A stretch of DNA of 64,000 nt, taken from NCBI GenBank assembly GCA_945788625.1, contig CALZMQ010000005.1, positions 1 to 64,000 on the forward strand. Direction: 5' to 3'. Shown here piece after piece: positions 7,541 to 16,924 of the stretch. A program made the translations under genes and the position numbers. This DNA comes from an uncultured Woeseiaceae bacterium (lineage in GTDB: Bacteria; Pseudomonadota; Gammaproteobacteria; Steroidobacterales; Woeseiaceae). Within the stretch, counting starts at the first letter, position 1; each line of letters begins with the position of its first letter. Under the pieces are notes generated by a model. The model did not search any database. It had not been told where the DNA came from and saw only the letters and a list, made by a program, of their open reading frames with translations.

Positions 7541-8878
7541 TCACGGCTGTTGCCGGTAACTTGCAACAAGGGCATCGGCGACAGCCTCGCCGTACAGGAC
7601 ATCATCTTTACAATTCTGCACGCCAAATATCGCCACGGGCGTGAAGGACTCGGTATCGAGTGAAAAATCGAGCAGGTCTTCTGCTGAAAGCGTCCTGCGT
7701 CCCGCGCGTTCGTTCAATGGAAATTTGAGGCCCTCCAGGCCATCGTATGCACGGTAGACAACTTCCGTGCAGACGACCCGGTCCGAATTGAAAAAGTCGA
7801 AATCGAAATTGTACATCTTGCCCTCGTGCGAGAGTGCCCGCTCGATGGCGCGGCGAATACTCTGCGCATCGAGATTCGGGCGCAGCACGACAAACGTATC
7901 GACCGACAGCGTATCGTTGAGCGGGCGAAGACGAACGCCGTCTTTACGCGCCTCAAGTACGCAGACATCGTCCACCCAGCGCTCTATCTGGCGTCGATCA
8001 ACGGTTATACAGGCTGCGTCTCGCTGCGCCGGCGTGCCGACGTAAAGTGCGGCGTGCGGCCAGAAGCCGGGTATGAACAGGTTTGTCAGCGCTTTCCTGT
8101 GTCGAGTAATGATGACATCGCCGGGTTGCAGGAATGCCGCAATTGACGCGAGGATTTCCTCAGTCGCTCTCTTGTTTTCCGCTTCGTAAAACTCTGCTGC
8201 CGTCCGCCCGATGCCCTCCATGACGCCCGCCATTATTTTTCTCACACTCACCACGCCACGACGCCGCCACTTGTGGCTCAGGTAGCTCCACGCGCGCCTG
8301 AAGTGGCTGAGTTTGCTGGCATTCAGGGACGACTCGAGATCGCGAACTTGCCGCGCGATAGATCCGACAACCGGGTCTGTACCCAGCAACAGGAGCTCGC
8401 GGCGGTGTTTGCGGGCATACTTCATCGCGTCGCGAATCGCGAGTACGTTCTTCTGATCGACGAATGCAGAGAATATCGTCGTATATTGCTTGCGGGGAAT
8501 TCGGTATTCTGGAAACACTTCGTTCAACTTGCGCTGAACGATGCTGTGGTGACCGACTTCGAACAGCATTATGCGGTCGATGCGTATGAGCAGGCAGACG
8601 GCGGTGTAGCCAACGAGAAAATAGGACAGTTCGGATCGTGGCTGCGCGGTAGTCGCCGGCCTGTCGAGTATTGCAAGCACCTCTTCGATCACAGCCCAGA
8701 GACTTTCCCGCACACTTAAGAAACGCGCGAACCAGAATCCGATCGCTTCGTCCTCGGCCGGTCGAAACGCGCCGCGCGCGATTATCCGCTGCAGCTGCGA
8801 TTCGGTCGGCGCATCGTTTTGCAGCTGCGACGCTGCTTCGATGAGGCCCTTGATTGTGTCGCTCAGTGTCCCCAGCAC
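7541..8878 (-). CDS. YiiX/YebB-like permuted NlpC/P60 amidase
   Basis: A 445-aa protein whose C-terminal half (from about residue 240) is a circularly permuted papain-like amidase of the YiiX/YebB group (PF05708-like). It has an entry strand PGDVIITRH, the catalytic His in WPHAALYVG and, after the permutation, the Cys in RVVCTEVVYRAYD. The N-terminal 230 residues are helical with one hydrophobic stretch (LVGYTAVCLLIRI) and no recognised domain. The start is GTG at 8878, 27 nt downstream of the Xre regulator gene, so the two are probably co-transcribed. Likely substrates are peptidoglycan or lipid amide/ester bonds (inferred). Confidence 0.75.
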   Translation of the reverse strand: MLGTLSDTIKGLIEAASQLQNDAPTESQLQRIIARGAFRPAEDEAIGFWFARFLSVRESLWAVIEEVLAILDRPATTAQPRSELSYFLVGYTAVCLLIRIDRIMLFEVGHHSIVQRKLNEVFPEYRIPRKQYTTIFSAFVDQKNVLAIRDAMKYARKHRRELLLLGTDPVVGSIARQVRDLESSLNASKLSHFRRAWSYLSHKWRRRGVVSVRKIMAGVMEGIGRTAAEFYEAENKRATEEILASIAAFLQPGDVIITRHRKALTNLFIPGFWPHAALYVGTPAQRDAACITVDRRQIERWVDDVCVLEARKDGVRLRPLNDTLSVDTFVVLRPNLDAQSIRRAIERALSHEGKMYNFDFDFFNSDRVVCTEVVYRAYDGLEGLKFPLNERAGRRTLSAEDLLDFSLDTESFTPVAIFGVQNCKDDVLYGEAVADALVASYRQQP

Positions 8879-8905
8879 AATATTTTCTCGCTATGCACGT
8901 TCCTG

Positions 8906-9640
8906 CTAGCCGCGTTCGAGGTGCCGAAAGCCCTCGAAGAACCAGTGGCGAATAGCCAGCACCATGGTCGTGCCGTGCCGGTCCGTCGCTGGCAGCTTTC
9001 GTTCGTCCCACGTCGTATCATCGAAAAGATCACCCACGGCCTTGAGTTTCTCTATGAGTTGAATCTGACCCTTCCGGGAGAGCATGCCGTTTTTTACGAT
9101 ACGAATGGAACCCTCGTCCTGGAAGTCGTGGCTGAAAAACTCCGTTTGCACGCGGCTCCTGAAAAACCTCTCGATCGCGCCGTTCTTGCGCCAGCTGAAG
9201 TTATTCGCGATCAGCAGTCGCACCCTGTCACCGGGCTGGAGTTCTATGACTTTCATGCGGTCGAGCTTGCGCAGGTACCTGAGACCCGCTTCCGGTGAAA
9301 TGTCGTAGCGCTCGATGATCTCGTCGAATGTCCAGTAGTTGATCAGGCAATAGGCGACCAGAAGCAGGCGGTCATCGGCGACTATCTCCTGCTCGTTGTC
9401 GGCCGACAGTTGCTCGATTTTCGGCTCCAGCGATTCGGCGATGTTGACGAGATCGCCGATATTCAGCTCCAGCACTGAGCAAACGTCGTCGAGGCGCCGC
9501 AACGAGAAATTGCCAGTAGAGAACATATGTTTGACGGCGGATTCGGACAGATCCAGGCGTTCCGAGAGCCCCTTGTAGGTGATCCCGCGCACTTTCAGTT
9601 GCCGCTTCAAGGTATCAATGATTCGAGACGATGTTGTCAT
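8906..9640 (-). CDS. Xre-family HTH regulator with unknown C-terminal domain
   Basis: A 244-aa protein. Residues 8-55 form a Cro/CI-type helix-turn-helix (including TYKGLSERLDLSESAVKHMF). The rest includes a winged-helix-like segment (ISPEAGLRYLRKLDRMKVIEL) and an acidic C-terminus; no sensor domain is recognised. It is the first gene of a two-gene unit with the YiiX-like amidase and is divergent from the PspA-family operon. The 127-bp gap between them is a natural target for this regulator (inferred). Confidence 0.75.
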   Translation of the reverse strand: MTTSSRIIDTLKRQLKVRGITYKGLSERLDLSESAVKHMFSTGNFSLRRLDDVCSVLELNIGDLVNIAESLEPKIEQLSADNEQEIVADDRLLLVAYCLINYWTFDEIIERYDISPEAGLRYLRKLDRMKVIELQPGDRVRLLIANNFSWRKNGAIERFFRSRVQTEFFSHDFQDEGSIRIVKNGMLSRKGQIQLIEKLKAVGDLFDDTTWDERKLPATDRHGTTMVLAIRHWFFEGFRHLERG

Positions 9641-9767
9641 AATACGCCAAAAAGTATTAAAACATTATACGAAGAGTCCCACGGGCCTGACTAATCAGAA
9701 GAGAGTTGCGAAATATTGTACCAGATCTTAGGCTCGATCCTGCACTAACCAATCGTAAGGAGTTGTC

Positions 9768-10424
9768 ATGAGCCTGATTCGCAGAATATCCACCAGTATT
9801 ACTTCGTCGGTCGACCGCGCGGTAAGCAAGGTCGAAAACCACGACGCCATTATCAATTCCGCGCTGCGCGATACGCAGCAGGCAGCTGCCCGGTCCAGGG
9901 TGCGCCTGGAGCGTGTGCGCAAGGACGGACACAGCCTCAGGACGCGGCAAAGCAATTTGCAGCTGGCCGTGTCGCGCTGGACCGAACGCGCGAAAAGCGT
10001 TGCGGCCAGCGACGAGTCCAAAGCTCTGGAGTGCTTGCGGCGCCGTAAGGACTGTGAGGCGCAGCTCGCCAATCTCAAGGACTCGATCGAGAAGCACGAC
10101 GAACTCGAGGCCCGTATCAACGAGCAGGTCAAAAAAATCGAGGCGCGTATTGGCGAGGTCGCTCAACAGCGCAACATGATGCGATCGCGACAGTCCGTTG
10201 CCGAGGCAATGCGCACCATCAACAACATCGAGGGCGTCTCCTATGGCGAGATCGAGGACACGTTCGACCGATGGGAGATCAACCTCGGGGAAACGGAGAT
10301 CCTCATGGGCGCTGCCACGACCACCGATCCACTGGACTCGGCGTTCCTGGCCGAGGAAGACACGGCGGAGTTGCGTGCCGAGCTCAGCGAGCTGTTGAAA
10401 TCTGATGAGGAGGAACCGTCATGA
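9768..10424 (+). CDS. PspA/IM30-family membrane-associated protein
   Basis: A 218-aa almost entirely helical coiled-coil protein whose start (MSLIRRISTSITSSVDRAVSKVENHDAIINSAL is its N-terminal region, residues 1-33) and length match PspA/Vipp1-type ESCRT-III-like proteins that bind and stabilise stressed inner membranes. The C-terminal third is acidic and ends in a Glu/Ser-rich tail. AGGAG precedes the ATG. The stop overlaps the start of a multi-spanning membrane protein by 4 nt, so the pair is translationally coupled. No pspBC or pspF gene is next to it. Confidence 0.78.
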   Translation: MSLIRRISTSITSSVDRAVSKVENHDAIINSALRDTQQAAARSRVRLERVRKDGHSLRTRQSNLQLAVSRWTERAKSVAASDESKALECLRRRKDCEAQLANLKDSIEKHDELEARINEQVKKIEARIGEVAQQRNMMRSRQSVAEAMRTINNIEGVSYGEIEDTFDRWEINLGETEILMGAATTTDPLDSAFLAEEDTAELRAELSELLKSDEEEPS

Positions 10425-11824
10425 ATACCAGGGTAGCCGACGGATTCGGCGACTATATCGACGAGAGCGAGGCGCGGACGTACGTTACGTCACGCTCGAG
10501 TTTCAGCGTCGACGGCATCATGCAGTCGGTGCGCAATTTCGCCACACTGTCCGAGGCGCTGCGCATACTGGGCGCAGGTATCTTGCTTGCATCGATGTCA
10601 GTATTCCTGCTGCAGGGGTGGAACGACGGCAACGATATTCGTCGTTACCTGTTGCTGCTGACGCAGACAGGTTTGCTGGCCGCCGCCGGATTCGCGATGA
10701 GCCATGGGCTCAAGGAGGCCAAGGGCGCCAGAATATTCTTCGGTCTCGCGCTGGTGTCGATTCCCGCGAACTTCACGATTCTCGGTGCATTGCTGTACTC
10801 GGTATTTCAGTGGGACGGCGGGCTGTCGACCTACCCGGGGTACGCCACGTGGCAGATCGAAAACGTCGCAAGTACGGGCATAACGCTCGGTGGGGCAATG
10901 ATCGTGCTGTTGCCGGTGACTATGTTCTGCTTCGCGATCATGGCACGTCATTCAGCCAAGTCATTGTCGCTGCATTTCCTGCTGTTGAATGCGCTATTGC
11001 TGCTGCCGATTCGTAATTCGCTGGCAGCCGGCACAGTTGCGTTGCTCGGCGTACTGTACGCACTGTATGTCGTCGGCAACCTGGCCGGGAAAGACCGTTC
11101 GCTGAAAACGGGGGAGGGCAAGTTCGCCTTGACGACGCTGTTCATTCCCATCGGCATCATCCTGTTCCGCAGCATGTACTTCTACCATGTGGACAGCCTG
11201 ATGATCGCAATGGTCTCGCTGGCTATGTTCTTGTCGGCCCGGCAGGTGTCACTGTTCCCGGATCGCAGCGCTCGAGTGGCACTGATACTCGAAGTGTTGT
11301 CGCTGTCGTTTGCGCTTGCAGTCGCGATATCGTTGACCGACGCATTCGCTCCGGCAATATCCAGTGCGTTGGAGGCGCCGCTGTTCGCTGCGATCTATGC
11401 AGTACTGGCGCTCGACATCATTCGACGCACCGACAGCCGCAAGCTGGCGAAATTCACAGGCGCAACCATCAGCGTGCTCGTCGCATTAAGCTTCACCTAC
11501 AGTGTGGCCAGCGCACAGACGGCAATGACGGCGTTCCTCAGCCTGGCAGCCGGCCTGTTGCTGTTGTTCGGCGGACTCGCGGTGCGAAACCGCGTTGCCG
11601 TATTTGCCGGGGCAGTTACGACGGTCGCTGCGGCGATGTTCGGGTTCGATGAAATCGCGCGTTTGATCATTCGCAGCAGCTGGATCGAACTGGCGATATT
11701 CGGCGCCGGCGCCATCGTGCTGGGTTCGGTTCTGGACCGCCACGGGGTCGTCATCAAACTGCGCCTGGTGCAGTGGTTCGATGCCGTCGGCAAGAAAAAG
11801 GAAGAAATTGCTCTGGAAAACTAG
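10421..11824 (+). CDS. Polytopic membrane protein coupled to PspA-like gene
   Basis: A 467-aa inner-membrane protein with a soluble N-terminus of about 45 residues and then roughly 12 hydrophobic segments ending near residue 440, with a basic/acidic tail. No transporter family is recognised. The ATGA overlap with the PspA-family gene argues for joint action at the membrane, perhaps as the partner that recruits the PspA-like protein (inferred). Transcription probably ends at the hairpin at 11852-11883. Confidence 0.72.
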   Translation: MNTRVADGFGDYIDESEARTYVTSRSSFSVDGIMQSVRNFATLSEALRILGAGILLASMSVFLLQGWNDGNDIRRYLLLLTQTGLLAAAGFAMSHGLKEAKGARIFFGLALVSIPANFTILGALLYSVFQWDGGLSTYPGYATWQIENVASTGITLGGAMIVLLPVTMFCFAIMARHSAKSLSLHFLLLNALLLLPIRNSLAAGTVALLGVLYALYVVGNLAGKDRSLKTGEGKFALTTLFIPIGIILFRSMYFYHVDSLMIAMVSLAMFLSARQVSLFPDRSARVALILEVLSLSFALAVAISLTDAFAPAISSALEAPLFAAIYAVLALDIIRRTDSRKLAKFTGATISVLVALSFTYSVASAQTAMTAFLSLAAGLLLLFGGLAVRNRVAVFAGAVTTVAAAMFGFDEIARLIIRSSWIELAIFGAGAIVLGSVLDRHGVVIKLRLVQWFDAVGKKKEEIALEN

Positions 11825-11851
11825 CGATACGAGAGGGTAAGTGCAGAGCAG

Positions 11852-11883
11852 CCGCCGCGGTCAAGCGACCGCGGCGGTTTTAC
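11852..11883 (+). terminator. Intrinsic terminator inside the convergent gene's last codons
   Basis: A perfect 11-bp stem CCGCCGCGGTC / GACCGCGGCGG with an AAGC loop, followed by TTTT on the plus strand. It ends the PspA-like operon. Its loop and 3' arm encode the final residues and stop (AAVA, then TGA) of the minus-strand phospholipase, so one sequence serves both purposes. Confidence 0.88.
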
Positions 11884-13534
11884 GTTTCCTGTTTGAGAGT
11901 GCGATGACCCTTTCCCGGTTCAGGTCGATCAGGGAGACACCGCGCTCCGCGAACGTCAGGTAGTGCGGGAAATTGTCGAATGGGCCCAGGTTGTAGTACA
12001 GCTCGCGCACGAGGTCGCCGGTTGTAGGATCAATCCTCTTGATCCAGCCGTCTGCGCGATCCAGGTACACCCAGCATATGTTGGTTCGGTAGGGCGCTAT
12101 TCCGTGCCTGTCGTTTTCCAGGACGTCATAGGGTTGACAATAGACCAGCGGCTCGCCGGCCGCTTGGCGTGCAGAGAATTCCTCGCAGATTGTTGCAAGT
12201 GCCGCGTCGCCGTCGTCGAATACGATGTTGTGTACCAATACGCCGGTTTCGCGGAAAAAGCTGATTATGTCGTCGGTGATATGTTCTTCGGAAATATCCC
12301 CGCAGCCGGAGGACGGCCGCTGAAATGCATCGGCCGAGTTGATGAACACCAGGATGTTCTCGGTCTTGCGGGCCAGCAATGGCGTCACCGCGAGGTTGTC
12401 CATGTCGGCCCCGTCGCCATGCTGGAACTCGTCTGCCTTGCGCCGCACTTCGTCATCGGATTGACTGATCGCGTCCCGATCCACCGGCCAGTGACGAAAT
12501 TCCGGGAACATCACGTTCGGTACCGAGCTGCGAGAAAGTGTCGCCAGGGGCGCCGCGCTGCTGGCGCCAATGACGTCGGACAGTGTGAATCGGTACCGGT
12601 CGCCAATTGGCTTATCGCCCCGCGACAGTAACCCCGTGAGACGTACCCGCCAACGCCCATCCACACTTTGTTCCTCTGGCTCGTAGCTGTCGTAGCCGAA
12701 GGACTCGACATAGCCGCCGCCGACGACCACGATCTCGTCGTCTTTTTCCAATTCGAACCGTCCGCGTATCCCGGTGTACAGGGGTGTCATCTCGATCGGG
12801 TAATATTCCTCGGGATCCTCGGACATTTGCTGCCCGATCATGACCCCCGTCACTACCAGGTACGGCCGATCATCGCGCTCCACGACCTGGAAATTTTCTC
12901 TGCTGAGTGCCGGATTGCCTGCGAGCACGCTCTTGAGCGCGCCATCGTGGAATGTGAAGAACTTTTCGTTGTCGTGTAAGCCGAAAGGTGCCAGGAATAT
13001 GGATGCAACGATATCGGAGTACGCTTCATCGCCTCGTCCGATTTCGAAAACCTCGCCGATCGTACTGGCACTGTGAATCGCGGTGCCCAGCGCCAGGTCA
13101 TCCGGCGACGACGGGTGCAGATTCCGGTCATTGAGTTCCTCCGGTGGAATATAGTCGCCCAGGAATTGCTCCTCGTCGATGGCAAGCGGCAGGTACGTGT
13201 AAGGCACGGTCGCCCAACTGCCACCGGAGTTCGAGGTGATATAGCGAGCACGGCGAAGCCACCCAAGATCGTGCAACGCACGAAGCTCGCCGAGCGACGC
13301 AGCCGCCGAACGGGTTCCGCCGCCCGAAAACGCAATTCCGAATGATGCGCGCTCTCTGAGCCAGGGCACTGCCAGTTCGTCGTCTGCAATCTCTGGTGGC
13401 GCCGCCGCGTAATCCGTGTCGATTGTCCAGGTGCGTACTGCAACGGTATCAAGACTGTCGCCCGTGAACTGTGCCAGGCCGACCACGACAAGAATGGCAG
13501 CAACCATGCTGACGTACCTGGTAGTCCGATTCAC
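11861..13534 (-). CDS. cPLA2-like (lysophospholipase/patatin-superfamily) lipase
   Basis: A 557-aa protein with an N-terminal membrane anchor (residues 8-23) and a catalytic domain of the cytosolic phospholipase A2/PLA2_B type. It has an oxyanion loop SGGGTRSA at 70-77, nucleophile Ser103 in the elbow SNSGGSW, and a probable catalytic Asp in GDGADMDNLAV further on. This would make a membrane-tethered acyl hydrolase. The start chosen is GTG at 13534, which has AAGGA upstream; a longer frame to 13615 lacks a ribosome-binding site. The gene is convergent with the PspA-like operon and shares its terminator. The assignment rests on motifs; the substrate is unknown. Confidence 0.78.
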   Translation of the reverse strand: MNRTTRYVSMVAAILVVVGLAQFTGDSLDTVAVRTWTIDTDYAAAPPEIADDELAVPWLRERASFGIAFSGGGTRSAAASLGELRALHDLGWLRRARYITSNSGGSWATVPYTYLPLAIDEEQFLGDYIPPEELNDRNLHPSSPDDLALGTAIHSASTIGEVFEIGRGDEAYSDIVASIFLAPFGLHDNEKFFTFHDGALKSVLAGNPALSRENFQVVERDDRPYLVVTGVMIGQQMSEDPEEYYPIEMTPLYTGIRGRFELEKDDEIVVVGGGYVESFGYDSYEPEEQSVDGRWRVRLTGLLSRGDKPIGDRYRFTLSDVIGASSAAPLATLSRSSVPNVMFPEFRHWPVDRDAISQSDDEVRRKADEFQHGDGADMDNLAVTPLLARKTENILVFINSADAFQRPSSGCGDISEEHITDDIISFFRETGVLVHNIVFDDGDAALATICEEFSARQAAGEPLVYCQPYDVLENDRHGIAPYRTNICWVYLDRADGWIKRIDPTTGDLVRELYYNLGPFDNFPHYLTFAERGVSLIDLNRERVIALSNRKRKTAAVA

Positions 13535-13717
13535 AATCTGGGTCCTTTTCCGGTGGCCAGCGGAAGAATACCAAAAGACGGTCGAAGGGGCGCGCCCCGG
13601 CCTTGACGACCGCAAACCTGTAAACTAGCCTTCCAACACACTAAGAAGAACTGATTACTGCGGGGAGGCTGCGGAAAGCGCACCTCCTGATGTGGTTTTC
13701 GTGCAAGGAGAATGCGC

Positions 13718-14317
13718 GTGAGGCGATTGAACGATTACGCAGTACTCCTGATTTTGTTGCCGGGTCTTACTTTTCTGAGCGCGTGCGGCGATCGATCTGA
13801 CGCCGTCAATGCCCAGGTCGAATCAATGCTGACGGACATTGGCCCGGATTCGTGCACCGAGCAGATTGACGAAGACGATCCAAACGATACGACGTACCAG
13901 CTGTGCCCGGGCGTATCGGGTTATTCGCTGATGCTGAGGCACGTCGGCTCCGGGCGACAATCGATCGACGTCCGAACGCCGGACGGTGTCGATTTCCCGC
14001 TCGACTATGATGTATACGTCACGCGCTACATGTTGCATCTCGACACCCGGGCCGAGTGGCGACTAATCGAGAAAAGCGGTGCCAAAATACCAGTCGCACT
14101 GATCGTCCGCGTGTACGCGCATGAAAACGAAGATGAGCCGCAAGATGTAACTGAAACTTACATCGCGGTGGCAAAGATAGCGCCCGGTGAAATATGTGTT
14201 ATCGGGAGAATTGCGGAAGCTCCACAATACGAGTCGAAAGTGCAGGACGCGGTGAACGCGGCGCTTACCAGTCAGTGCCTGGAACCGCGCCCGCAGATAG
14301 CAAGCGATATTGAATAA
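13718..14317 (+). CDS. Small lipoprotein of unknown function
   Basis: About 199 aa with a lipoprotein signal ending in the lipobox LSAC (LLILLPGLTFLSAC), so it is probably anchored to a membrane facing the periplasm. The mature part is acidic, with no recognised domain and four further Cys that could form disulphides. Start choice: AAGGAG at 13705-13710 is only 1 nt from ATG 13712 but 7 nt from the in-frame GTG at 13718, which is preferred. It stands alone upstream of the NlpC/P60 gene. Confidence 0.7.
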   Translation: MRRLNDYAVLLILLPGLTFLSACGDRSDAVNAQVESMLTDIGPDSCTEQIDEDDPNDTTYQLCPGVSGYSLMLRHVGSGRQSIDVRTPDGVDFPLDYDVYVTRYMLHLDTRAEWRLIEKSGAKIPVALIVRVYAHENEDEPQDVTETYIAVAKIAPGEICVIGRIAEAPQYESKVQDAVNAALTSQCLEPRPQIASDIE

Positions 14318-14408
14318 AAGAACAGTCGCTGCAAGATGGACTGGAGTCTCTCCGAATCCAGTGTCCAGGCGAAGCGACGAATTTCTCTGAAACAAGAGGA
14401 CGAGAGTT

Positions 14409-15173
14409 ATGCCCACACCCCTGGAATTCATGGGGCAATACCGCAATCTCCGAGTCAGGGCCGGCATCAGGAACGATGTTGCCAGGGCGTGCCTGCCGAT
14501 CATTTACCGCGTGCAGCTACGGAAGTATTTCATGATGAACTGGGCATCCGGCACCGAGGAAATGCGCGACTACGGCGAGGTGACTCGCGGCTCCAGGCAT
14601 GACGTATGGTTCAAGGCCAACAAGGCCAGAATCCGCACCGCGGCCATGGGCAAAGGTGCACCGCAGGATTACGAGCTGGCGCTGGAGTGGGCGGTCCGGG
14701 CCGGCAAGATCGGCCACGTCAATCAAAACACACTTCAGGCATACTTCGACGATCACCTTGGCATCGATTGTTCCGGCTTTGTCACCAATTACCTCATCGC
14801 CTGCGGAACGTTGGCTTACTCTGCCCGCAAAGTGAGAAACACCAATGCGGCGTCTTACTACGATGTCGCCAAAGCCGTTAGCGACCCCAATATGATCCGC
14901 CAGGGAGACCTCCTGGTCTGGATGCGTGGCAACTCCGTCAAGCGCAGGCCGGGACATATTGCCGTGGTCGAGTCCTACGTACCGCAAAGCAGAGAGGGCG
15001 GAAACATGCGTGTTGTGGAAGCTACGGGTAACCGCGGCGCCAACCCGAAACTGCTGGATTCCATGTACACGGTCGAGAGGATCATTGACCAGCGAGGCCG
15101 TGTACCGGTCATGATCCTGGTCGTCAAACGACACGGCAAATCGGGTAGTCGCGTGGCGGTAATGCGTTGGTGA
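14409..15173 (+). CDS. NlpC/P60-like cysteine hydrolase
   Basis: A 254-aa protein with the signature of NlpC/P60 or CHAP-like papain-fold peptidases/amidases: Cys121 in GIDCSGFVTNYL and His183 in RPGHIAVVESY, preceded by the QGDLLVW strand usual for the family. The N-terminal 100 residues are basic and helical. There is no signal peptide, which is unusual for a peptidoglycan hydrolase; it may act in the cytoplasm or be exported by another route such as a specialised secretion system (inferred). AGAGG precedes the ATG. Confidence 0.8.
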   Translation: MPTPLEFMGQYRNLRVRAGIRNDVARACLPIIYRVQLRKYFMMNWASGTEEMRDYGEVTRGSRHDVWFKANKARIRTAAMGKGAPQDYELALEWAVRAGKIGHVNQNTLQAYFDDHLGIDCSGFVTNYLIACGTLAYSARKVRNTNAASYYDVAKAVSDPNMIRQGDLLVWMRGNSVKRRPGHIAVVESYVPQSREGGNMRVVEATGNRGANPKLLDSMYTVERIIDQRGRVPVMILVVKRHGKSGSRVAVMRW

Positions 15174-15235
15174 CGGCGCCGCGTGTTCATGCCGGTATCG
15201 GAAGCCTGACCGGTTCCTGGCGCGTCGACTAACAT

Positions 15236-16045
15236 TCAGCTCTGTGTAAATAGAACGCCGCGAGAGTTCACGTTTACTACCTGTACGTGTCCCAACAATG
15301 CATGTGGTTCAGCCCACTTATCATGTCCGGTTATAAACAGCGGTGCCTCACGCCCTCCAGCAAAAAACCGCATCAGAGCGTCTCGCAATTCGGGATTTCC
15401 GCGCTGCCCGTCCGGACCCATTGGAGATTGGTGAAGCACTACTATGTCGGGCTGAGACTCGAGCAACAACTCCAGGGCCGTAATGTAGTCTTCCGGCCAC
15501 TGCCGGCTGTGTTTGGCGGGGTCCCCGACCACACCGCCGACTCCGGCGATCGTTATGCCGTTCAGCTCCACCACATCGGTATCCAACAAATGGATGCCCG
15601 GCAAAGACCTGAACGACGCTGTTTCCTCGAGGCTGCCGAAGGTATCGTGGTTTCCCGCCACGCCTGCAACCCATGCCGCGCGGTCGGCAATGCTCGCCCA
15701 GATCGAGCGTACATCGCCAGTGGCGCCGCGAACGTCTCCTTCCGGTGAAGAGTACAAATCACCGGCAAGAATCGCTCCCAACCTGGATTTTTCAGGAAGC
15801 AACTCCTCATTGTCGAGATGTCTTATCAACACCTCTCCAAGCAGGCGCAGTTCACCGTCGTGCTTTGGATCGGGCGCCACGCCCTGCAGGTCAGACGACG
15901 CCAGAATGCCATTGAGTCCTTGCGGTAATGAATCTACTCGTGCGCGAAAGACCGGGAGGTGACAATGCTCGATGCCACCGCGTTTTCCGGCATTGGTATA
16001 GCGGATCGAGGTTAGCGGTCTGGTTTCCAGGGACTCTACGCGCAA
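15236..16045 (-). CDS. Calcineurin-like metallophosphoesterase
   Basis: About 269 aa with the ordered metallophosphoesterase motifs: SDLQG, AGDLYS, GNHD in VAGNHDTF, LHQSP and the C-terminal GHDKWAEP. It should bind two metal ions and hydrolyse phosphoester bonds; the substrate is unknown. The only start in range is TTG at 16045, 6 nt after the stop of the upstream minus-strand gene, so the two genes form a unit. The first 40 residues are poorly supported. Confidence 0.8.
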   Translation of the reverse strand: MRVESLETRPLTSIRYTNAGKRGGIEHCHLPVFRARVDSLPQGLNGILASSDLQGVAPDPKHDGELRLLGEVLIRHLDNEELLPEKSRLGAILAGDLYSSPEGDVRGATGDVRSIWASIADRAAWVAGVAGNHDTFGSLEETASFRSLPGIHLLDTDVVELNGITIAGVGGVVGDPAKHSRQWPEDYITALELLLESQPDIVVLHQSPMGPDGQRGNPELRDALMRFFAGGREAPLFITGHDKWAEPHALLGHVQVVNVNSRGVLFTQS

Positions 16046-16051
16046 CGGTCG

Positions 16052-16777
16052 TTAGCCCCAGGTCGCCGGCACTTCGACGATTCGCAATACGTCAAAAGGC
16101 AGACTGTCCATATTTGTTACCAAAATTTCCTCGGACGGAAGTTCTCGCGACCCGGTGCCGCGCTTATGGCCCGTGAAGCCCGGCGCATAGCTGACCGATC
16201 CATAGTCAATTGTCTCGCTTAGCCGGTTGCTCTCTTTCTGCGTCGGTTCGCGGGGCCAGATCCGAAGTGGTTGCACCTTGGCCTCACAGTGCGCAGCGTA
16301 GCCCCTGTTATTGACCGCTACCCAGACGTTGTGTTGTGCCGACCAGAAGACCTGGACTGGTATTTGATCGGGTCGAATTTCTCCTTCAGTCAGACTTCCC
16401 GCCACGACATTGACCGGTCGACCCACAACATCATCGGTGGGAAAGTCGGGAATGGTCTCCTGATCCTGCGACGTGCTTCCCTGGAAGTTCGCGCCTACTC
16501 GCATCTGCCCAAACCAGATACGTAAGCCGGTGGGGCTGGTGGCCGCACGCACCTCACCCGCGAGTTGCTGCAGTCTTGCTCGATCCGCCGGATAACGGCC
16601 AACGATGGAAGCAAGACGGCGGGAAGCGGATTCTTCCCAGGCCCGCTTGCAGGGTCGTGACAATTTTCGGTAGTTGGAAAGATACCGATACAATAAGTCC
16701 TCGCCGAGCGACTGCATGTCTACATGATCGTAAGATCCTATCTTCTCGATAAGCGCTTCCAGTTGTTGTTCAGTCAT
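16052..16777 (-). CDS. Unknown protein paired with metallophosphoesterase
   Basis: A 241-aa soluble-looking protein without a recognised domain. The N-terminal 100 residues are helical; the rest is predicted beta-rich, with a segment IPVQVFWSAQHNVWVAVNNR. The start is ATG at 16777, which has GGAGA about 8 nt upstream; the longer frame to 16864 is rejected. It is the first gene of a two-gene unit with the metallophosphoesterase and is divergent from the large Gly/Ala-rich protein at 16925. Confidence 0.6.
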   Translation of the reverse strand: MTEQQLEALIEKIGSYDHVDMQSLGEDLLYRYLSNYRKLSRPCKRAWEESASRRLASIVGRYPADRARLQQLAGEVRAATSPTGLRIWFGQMRVGANFQGSTSQDQETIPDFPTDDVVGRPVNVVAGSLTEGEIRPDQIPVQVFWSAQHNVWVAVNNRGYAAHCEAKVQPLRIWPREPTQKESNRLSETIDYGSVSYAPGFTGHKRGTGSRELPSEEILVTNMDSLPFDVLRIVEVPATWG

Positions 16778-16924
16778 CCGATCTTCTCCCCGGTCGAGCA
16801 CGCAGAGTTGGTGCTCACTGAGAAGCATAGGAAAATTTATCGTGCTGCGCGAGCGATCCGGCACCCTTGATCTGCCCGGAGCTTGCGTCTATTGTCGTTG
16901 TGAAAGTCCGGCCGGAGTACCAGA

